Translations under genes and position numbers: made by a program
NCBI GenBank assembly: GCA_017303335.1
Contig: JAFLBK010000005.1
Span: 62,001-126,000, forward strand
Length of the DNA stretch: 64,000 nucleotides
Direction of reading: 5' to 3'
DNA from: Chitinophagales bacterium
Lineage (GTDB): Bacteria > Bacteroidota > Bacteroidia > Chitinophagales > Chitinophagaceae
Shown here: positions 59,503 to 64,000 of the stretch, piece by piece
Layout: every line of letters starts with the position of its first letter
How positions within the stretch are numbered: position 1 is the first letter of the stretch
Notes under the pieces: generated by a model
What the model was told of the DNA's origin: nothing
Databases searched by the model: none
The model's input: only the letters and a program-made list of their open reading frames with translations

Positions 59503-60174
59503 ATGAAATTCGGCGTAGTGGTATTTCCCGGCAGTAATTGCGACCGCGACATGATGGAAGCCCTCCAGCACGACCTCAACCAGGAAGTGATCCCCCTCTG
59601 GCACAAGGATAAAGACATCCGTTCCTTTACCACCGATGATTGCATTGTATTACCCGGCGGATTCAGCTATGGCGATTACCTGCGATGCGGCGCTATTGCC
59701 CGCTTCAGTCCGATGATGCAAAGCGTGATCGAATTTGCGAACCGGGGCGGAAAGGTACTGGGCGTATGCAATGGATTCCAGATCCTGTGCGAGAGCGGAT
59801 TGCTGCCAGGCGTTCTGCTGCGCAACAGTCACCAGCAATTCGTGTGTAAGAATATATTTATGAAGGAGAGTTCCTCTGACCAGGACCCGGCCCTTAAAAT
59901 TCCGGTGGCACATGGTGAAGGACGGTATTTTGCGAACCAGGCCACGCTGGAAGAACTGGAAATGCACCGACAGATCATCTATCGCTATTGCGATGAGAAA
60001 GGCAATATAACCGGGGCCGCCAATCCCAACGGAGCCATGCATAACATCGCCGGCATCTGCAACCGGGAGCGCAATGTATTTGGTATGATGCCTCACCCCG
60101 AAAGAGCCTGCAGCGCTATTTTGGGCAACGAGGACGGGCGCCAGGTATTCAATCACCTCTTTGGAATTAATTAA
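59503..60174 (+). CDS. purQ: Phosphoribosylformylglycinamidine synthase subunit PurQ
   Basis: 223 residues from the ATG at 59503. An earlier in-frame start at 59302 overlaps the membrane protein gene. It is a class-I glutamine amidotransferase supplying ammonia for purine synthesis step 4. The nucleophile is Cys89 in [11 protein letters not shown], and the His-Glu pair is in MMPHPERA near 205. The opening [16 protein letters not shown] is characteristic of stand-alone PurQ. PurL and PurS are not in the window. Confidence 0.95.
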   Translation: MKFGVVVFPGSNCDRDMMEALQHDLNQEVIPLWHKDKDIRSFTTDDCIVLPGGFSYGDYLRCGAIARFSPMMQSVIEFANRGGKVLGVCNGFQILCESGLLPGVLLRNSHQQFVCKNIFMKESSSDQDPALKIPVAHGEGRYFANQATLEELEMHRQIIYRYCDEKGNITGAANPNGAMHNIAGICNRERNVFGMMPHPERACSAILGNEDGRQVFNHLFGIN

Positions 60175-60229
60175 CAAAGGCGGGGGCCGAAATGCCAGCC
60201 AGCCGACAACCGTATCGGCTACATTTTCG

Positions 60230-60237
60230 TATTTTTG
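60230..60237 (+). promoter_or_regulatory. Bacteroidota-type -7 box (TAnnTTTG) for the DsbD-alpha gene
   Basis: TATTTTTG fits TAnnTTTG and lies 19 bp before the ATG at 60257. No TTTG is seen at -33. Confidence 0.5.
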
Positions 60238-60256
60238 GGGACGAAAAAATAGTTTC

Positions 60257-60712
60257 ATGAGACCGATATTACTGGCCCTTTTATTCGCTGTTGTTTCCTC
60301 CACTGCAGAAGCGCAACTGGCTGACCCCATCAAATGGACCTTTTCAGCCAGGAAGATCGACGCTAAAACCTACGAAGTGCGCATGCTCGCCACGATTCAG
60401 ACGAACTGGCATCTCTACTCGCAGACTCAGCCCAAGGACGCCGTCATCAACCCAACCGCAATTCTTTTCAATAAAAACCCCTTGGTGTCGCTCGACGGAA
60501 AAGCCAAAGAAGTAGGTAAAATGGAGTTGTATTCCGATAAAAAGCTGGGTATTTCGGCCAACCAGTATTCGGGGCAGGTGGAATTCGTTCAGAAGGTCAG
60601 GCTGAAAGCAGCCGCCAAAACCAATGTCAGCGGTACCGTGGAATTTCAAACCTGCGATGATAAGAAATGTCTGCCACCCAAGAAGGTCAGCTTTAACCTC
60701 GCACTGAATTAG
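60257..60712 (+). CDS. Stand-alone DsbD N-terminal (alpha)-domain protein, exported
   Basis: 151 residues from the ATG at 60257; an earlier start at 60161 overlaps purQ. A signal peptide (MRPILLALLFAVVSSTAEA-Q) targets it to the periplasm. The fold motif TVEFQTCDDKKCLPP carries two cysteines, Cys133 and Cys138, matching the redox pair of the DsbD alpha domain. It starts 45 bp before the DsbD gene ends its gap (next CDS at 60760). It is likely to pass electrons between the DsbD membrane part and periplasmic targets. Its DsbD neighbour has lost these cysteines. Confidence 0.85.
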   Translation: MRPILLALLFAVVSSTAEAQLADPIKWTFSARKIDAKTYEVRMLATIQTNWHLYSQTQPKDAVINPTAILFNKNPLVSLDGKAKEVGKMELYSDKKLGISANQYSGQVEFVQKVRLKAAAKTNVSGTVEFQTCDDKKCLPPKKVSFNLALN

Positions 60713-60759
60713 TCGTAATAACAACGGGTTCCTTGGAACTCGTTTTTTGTGAATGCGCC

Positions 60760-62712
60760 ATGTATAATTTTTTACGTCCCATACTTTCCCTGTTTCTTAC
60801 TGCAACCATCTTGTTCGCCACGGGGCAAACCGATTCTGCCGGGCCTGTATTCAAATGGACCGTTACCAGTAAAAAACTGTCGGAAAAAAAATACGAACTT
60901 GTTTTTAAAGCGCCTGCTGTAGCGGGAAACAACCTTTATGCTCCCGGGCAGGACCTGGATGGTGTGCAATCGGCCGGCATCAGTTTCCCGGATTCATCGG
61001 TCATTAGCGGGGTTATCAATGGCGGATCGAATGTACAAACAACAGCTTCCGCAATCTTCTCAAAGGGAACGGTGCAACTGGTAAACGGCGATGCCGAATG
61101 GAAAACGGTTATTGAATTCAGGGATATCGTGCCCGCCAAGCTGCTGGGTGAACTGACCTTCTTTTATAACAAAGGTGAAGAGTTTAAGTCCGATCCTCCC
61201 TTCGCCTTCAGTACCGCGTTGGAAGGAGGCATTGCTACCGGAGGAAAGATAAAGATCGCTTCGATCGATATCAAAAATCCGGCAGAGCCCTGCGGTGACG
61301 ATGCTGCGGAAAGCAAGAGCCTGGGCGGTATTTTTTTGTTGGGGTTCCTTGGCGGACTTATAGCGCTGCTGACGCCCTGTGTGTTTCCGATGATACCGGT
61401 AACGGTTACTTTTTTCACTAAAAAATCGCAAGACAGGAAGAAAGGTGTGGCCAATGCCCTGTTCTATGGCCTGTTCATATTCTTTATTTACATCGCCATC
61501 ACCATCCCGTTTCATGTGGCCAGCAAAGCGATCAGCCCGGAGATATTCAATAATATTTCCACCAACGTTTGGCTGAACCTGCTGTTCTTTATCGTCTTCA
61601 TCGTATTCGCTTTGTCTTTTTTTGGCCTTTTCGAGATCGGCCTGCCGGCATCCTTCGCCAACAAGGCCGATTCGCGTTCGGGACTGGGTAATTTACTGGG
61701 TATCTTTTTCATGGCCGGAACCCTCGCTATTGTTTCTTTTTCCTGTACAGGCCCCATACTCGGAACCCTCCTTGCCAATGTAGCCAACGAAGGACCCTGG
61801 CCGCTGACGGTTGGAGCCGCCGGGTTTGGATTGGCGCTGGGGTTGCCATTTGCCTTGTTCGCCATGTTTCCAAACTGGCTGCATTCCTTGCCAAAATCAG
61901 GCGGTTGGATGACGGAACTTAAAGTGGTACTTGGCTTTGTTGAACTGGCGCTGGCTGTTAAATTCCTGGCTAATGCCGATAATGTGGAGCAGTGGGGAAT
62001 CGTAAAACGTGAATTCTTTATTGCCGCATGGATACTGATCGGCCTGTTGATCGTACTCTACCTGCTTGGTTGGCTGAAGATCGGCCATGGCAGCGGCAAA
62101 CGGAAATTCTCCTTGGTCCGGTCAGGGTTTATACTCTTTTTTACGGCTTTCACACTCTACCTTATACCGGGCCTCACGAATACAAAATGGGCGAACCTCC
62201 GCCTGTTGAGCGGCTTTCCACCGCCAATTTCGTACAGCATTTACACGGATCATGTGCTGCTCGTAAAGGGCATTGAGCCGATCCACAATGATTACGAAAA
62301 GGCACTGGCGAAAGCCCGTGCGGAAAATAAACCCTTGTTGGTGGACTTCACCGGTTGGGCCTGCGTCAATTGCCGCCGCATGGAAGAATTGGTATGGACC
62401 AACCGTGAGGTGGACAGCATCATGCGAAATGAATTTGTGGTGGTATCCCTGTATGTGGATGAGCGGACAAAACTTCCGGCTACAGCGCAAACCGATTTTA
62501 CAACCGGTACCGGCACGGTAAAACCGATCATTTCGGTGGGCGATAAGTGGGCTACCTTCCAGACAGAAAACTTCGGCGCTACCTCGCAGCCGCAATATGC
62601 CATCCTGAGTCCCGATGAAAAGGCGCTTACCAAGACCAAATTCTATACGCCCGATCCCGCCGAATTTGCCGAATGGCTGCGATGCGGTATCCGGGCCATG
62701 CCCAAAAAATAA
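60760..62712 (+). CDS. dsbD: Thiol:disulfide interchange protein DsbD
   Basis: 650 residues from the ATG at 60760; an in-frame TTG at 60733 would only add nine residues. After a signal-like N-terminus and a DsbD-alpha-like domain (to about 185) come about eight TM helices with the paired Cys207 (LLTPCVFPM) and Cys329 (FSCTGPI), spaced 122 residues as in E. coli DsbD (163/285). A C-terminal thioredoxin domain has WACVNC (Cys535, Cys538). It moves electrons from the cytoplasm to periplasmic partners. In the alpha domain the usual cysteine pair is replaced (YNKGEEFKSDPP region), unlike in the adjacent stand-alone gene. Confidence 0.92.
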   Translation: MYNFLRPILSLFLTATILFATGQTDSAGPVFKWTVTSKKLSEKKYELVFKAPAVAGNNLYAPGQDLDGVQSAGISFPDSSVISGVINGGSNVQTTASAIFSKGTVQLVNGDAEWKTVIEFRDIVPAKLLGELTFFYNKGEEFKSDPPFAFSTALEGGIATGGKIKIASIDIKNPAEPCGDDAAESKSLGGIFLLGFLGGLIALLTPCVFPMIPVTVTFFTKKSQDRKKGVANALFYGLFIFFIYIAITIPFHVASKAISPEIFNNISTNVWLNLLFFIVFIVFALSFFGLFEIGLPASFANKADSRSGLGNLLGIFFMAGTLAIVSFSCTGPILGTLLANVANEGPWPLTVGAAGFGLALGLPFALFAMFPNWLHSLPKSGGWMTELKVVLGFVELALAVKFLANADNVEQWGIVKREFFIAAWILIGLLIVLYLLGWLKIGHGSGKRKFSLVRSGFILFFTAFTLYLIPGLTNTKWANLRLLSGFPPPISYSIYTDHVLLVKGIEPIHNDYEKALAKARAENKPLLVDFTGWACVNCRRMEELVWTNREVDSIMRNEFVVVSLYVDERTKLPATAQTDFTTGTGTVKPIISVGDKWATFQTENFGATSQPQYAILSPDEKALTKTKFYTPDPAEFAEWLRCGIRAMPKK

Positions 62713-62715
62713 AAA

Positions 62716-62731
62716 CCTCCGCACGCGGAGG
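62716..62731. terminator. Bidirectional terminator, dsbD / ECF sigma gene
   Basis: CCTCCG (62716-62721) pairs with CGGAGG (62726-62731) around CACG. Five A residues precede it and CTTTT follows it, so it can act on both converging transcription units. Confidence 0.75.
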
Positions 62732-62762
62732 CTTTTACTTGTCGTTGGGGTGTTACAAAATT

Positions 62763-63344
62763 CTATAGAGCGATTTGTTTTTCGGTCATCATCTTGCGCA
62801 GGTTGATCAGGCCATAGCGCATGCGGCCCAGGGCGGTATTGATGCTGCACTGGGTCAGTTCAGCGATCTCTTTAAAGCTCAGTTCGGCGTAATGGCGCAG
62901 GATGATCACTTCCCGCTGGTCTTCCGGCAGCATATCCACCATTTTACGAACACGGTCGTGGCTCTGGCTGCTCATCATTTTATGATCGGCGCCTGCTTCG
63001 GAGAAATTCAGTACTTCAAATATGTCGCGGTCTTCGCTGGTTTTGATGGTGGGTGTACGCTTTACTTTACGGAAGTGGTCAACACACATGTTGTGGGCGA
63101 TACGCATTGCCCAGGGCAGAAATTTACCTTCATCGGTATAACGGCCACTCTTCAACGTGTCGATGATACGGATGAAAACGTCCTGGAAAATGTCTTCGGT
63201 CAGGTACCTGTCTTTTACCAATAAATAAATGGAGGTGTAAATCTTGTCTTTGTACCGGGTGATGATGGTGGCGAGGGCATTGGCATCTCCTTCCATGTAC
63301 AGGTGGATCAATTGCTGATCGGTAAGGTTGTTAAGGCATTTCAT
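62763..63344 (-). CDS. ECF-type RNA polymerase sigma factor
   Basis: 193 residues. Region 2 is around YKDKIYTSIYLLVKDRYLTEDIFQDVFIRI (about 31-60) and ends in LPWAMRIAHNMCVDHFRK. Region 4, around LPEDQREVIILRHYAELSFKEIAELTQCSINTALGRMRYGLINLRK (about 140-187), has a helix-turn-helix. It directs RNA polymerase to a specific promoter set. No anti-sigma factor (FecR-like or other) lies beside it, so the input signal cannot be inferred. It is convergent with dsbD and divergent from uvrA. Confidence 0.93.
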   Translation of the reverse strand: MKCLNNLTDQQLIHLYMEGDANALATIITRYKDKIYTSIYLLVKDRYLTEDIFQDVFIRIIDTLKSGRYTDEGKFLPWAMRIAHNMCVDHFRKVKRTPTIKTSEDRDIFEVLNFSEAGADHKMMSSQSHDRVRKMVDMLPEDQREVIILRHYAELSFKEIAELTQCSINTALGRMRYGLINLRKMMTEKQIAL

Positions 63345-63627
63345 AAACTTCTACAGTTTTAGATTGTTAGGATTTTAGTAACAGGTCCAAAAAAGGTGAA
63401 AAGGAACGTAGAAGTCTAAGATAGGCTCTGACGGTTTTTCATTTTTCTGGATATTGGACAGTAAAAATAGAAGATGTTTTTTTATAAACCGTGCGTAAAA
63501 ACCCTCAATTTTCAAAAACGCCAGGATGGTAAAAATACTAAATGGGAAATATGGGCAATACGAGGAAGGTCCCTTTAAGGAATATTTCACATATATAACA
63601 CAGCCTAATTAAGTAGTATTTTTGAGT
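63345..63627. other. AT-rich intergenic region, ECF sigma / uvrA
   Basis: 283 bp, clearly richer in A and T than the surrounding genes, between divergent start codons. The only clear element is TATTTTTG at 63617-63624 in front of uvrA. No ORF or hairpin of note was seen. Confidence 0.6.
63617..63624 (+). promoter_or_regulatory. Bacteroidota-type -7 box (TAnnTTTG) for uvrA
   Basis: TATTTTTG lies 3 bp before the first ATG of uvrA (63628) and 9 bp before the second (63634). A transcript start a few bases downstream favours the second ATG and a leader near zero. No TTTG sits at -33. Confidence 0.5.
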
Positions 63628-64000
63628 ATGGCAATGGTAAAAGCGAAGGCAGCAAAGAACACGTCCACACCTGTATCCGGCATATATATTAAAGGAGCCC
63701 GGGTACATAATCTCAAAAATATCAGCGTAGAGATTCCCCGGAACAAGTTGATTGTGGTAACCGGCGTTTCCGGCTCGGGGAAATCATCCCTCACGATCGA
63801 TACCCTGTTTGCCGAAGGACAACGGCGTTATGCCGAGAGCCTCAGCGCTTATGCCCGCCAGTTTATGCAACGCATGAACAAACCGGATGTGAATTATATC
63901 AAGGGACTTTGTCCTGCCATCGCCATCGAACAGAAAGTGATCACCCGCACCCCCCGGAGTACGGTGGGCAGTATGACCGAAATCTACGATTACCTGCGTC
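63628..64000 (+). CDS. uvrA: Excinuclease ABC subunit A, N-terminal part (partial)
   Basis: The frame runs from the ATG at 63628 to the window end with no stop, giving 124 codons. [19 protein letters not shown] and Walker [10 protein letters not shown] at about 46-54, followed by [20 protein letters not shown], are characteristic of UvrA, the damage-recognition ATPase of nucleotide excision repair. A second ATG at 63634 (MVKAKAAKN) is an alternative start and fits the promoter position better. Confidence 0.93.
   Translation, partial: MAMVKAKAAKNTSTPVSGIYIKGARVHNLKNISVEIPRNKLIVVTGVSGSGKSSLTIDTLFAEGQRRYAESLSAYARQFMQRMNKPDVNYIKGLCPAIAIEQKVITRTPRSTVGSMTEIYDYLR

Noticed and set aside
1..64000. 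tRNA or rRNA genes
   Set aside because: All gaps were read for cloverleaf-like arms and conserved T-loop sequence; none was found.

Overview
The window looks like chromosomal DNA of a Bacteroidota bacterium, most likely Chitinophagaceae or a close relative. The evidence is the run of roughly 800-residue double FtsX/MacB permeases, a type-B type IX secretion (gliding-motility) C-terminus, a DUF6427-like membrane protein, and promoter boxes of the Bacteroidota form TAnnTTTG. Base composition looks close to half GC throughout. No rRNA, tRNA, CRISPR array or prophage was recognised.

Layout. (1) Positions 1-23061 hold one tripartite export locus: the end of an HlyD-type adaptor, a tiny secreted ORF, an ABC ATPase, eight tandem paralogous permeases, a second ABC ATPase and a TolC-type outer-membrane channel. 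Four of the gaps between permeases carry in-phase 7-bp repeats arranged as hairpins. (2) 23180-28403 holds a GH127 arabinofuranosidase-type enzyme, an SDR oxidoreductase, a REP-associated transposase (RAYT) with a 12-unit REP-like array, and a Kelch-type lipoprotein. (3) 28784-33433 holds a Kup potassium transporter, a rhodanese and two paralogous membrane-anchored alpha/beta hydrolases. Between the hydrolases sits a four-helix-bundle (23S rRNA intervening-sequence type) gene flanked by inverted heptamer arrays. (4) 33436-36178 is a divergent oxyR-katA peroxide module with an OxyR operator and a 51-codon ORF behind katA. (5) 36177-50062 holds two LD-carboxypeptidases around a large T9SS adhesin, PEP synthase, MetRS, a WG-repeat protein, an LTA-synthase-like membrane enzyme and a GDPD-like protein. 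(6) 50151-55826 holds a beta-oxidation multifunctional enzyme, a second RAYT bracketed by inverted REP palindromes, a metzincin protease and a two-gene ABC transporter. (7) 55810-64000 holds a TIGR01777 epimerase, an unknown secreted protein, a DUF6427-like protein, PurQ, a DsbD pair, an ECF sigma factor and the start of uvrA.

The most unusual signals are repeat-based. At least eight intergenic sites carry arrays of degenerate 7-bp units (8-bp at one site). Most are inverted around a centre. The sequence differs from site to site, while period and symmetry are kept. One such pair encloses the four-helix-bundle gene, resembling the way intervening sequences sit in 23S rRNA helices. Two complete RAYT/REP arrangements, each with its own palindrome, are also present. 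Other points of note are the permease octet, the OxyR operator matching the E. coli half-site pattern, and a DsbD whose own N-terminal domain has lost the redox cysteines that a separate upstream gene retains.
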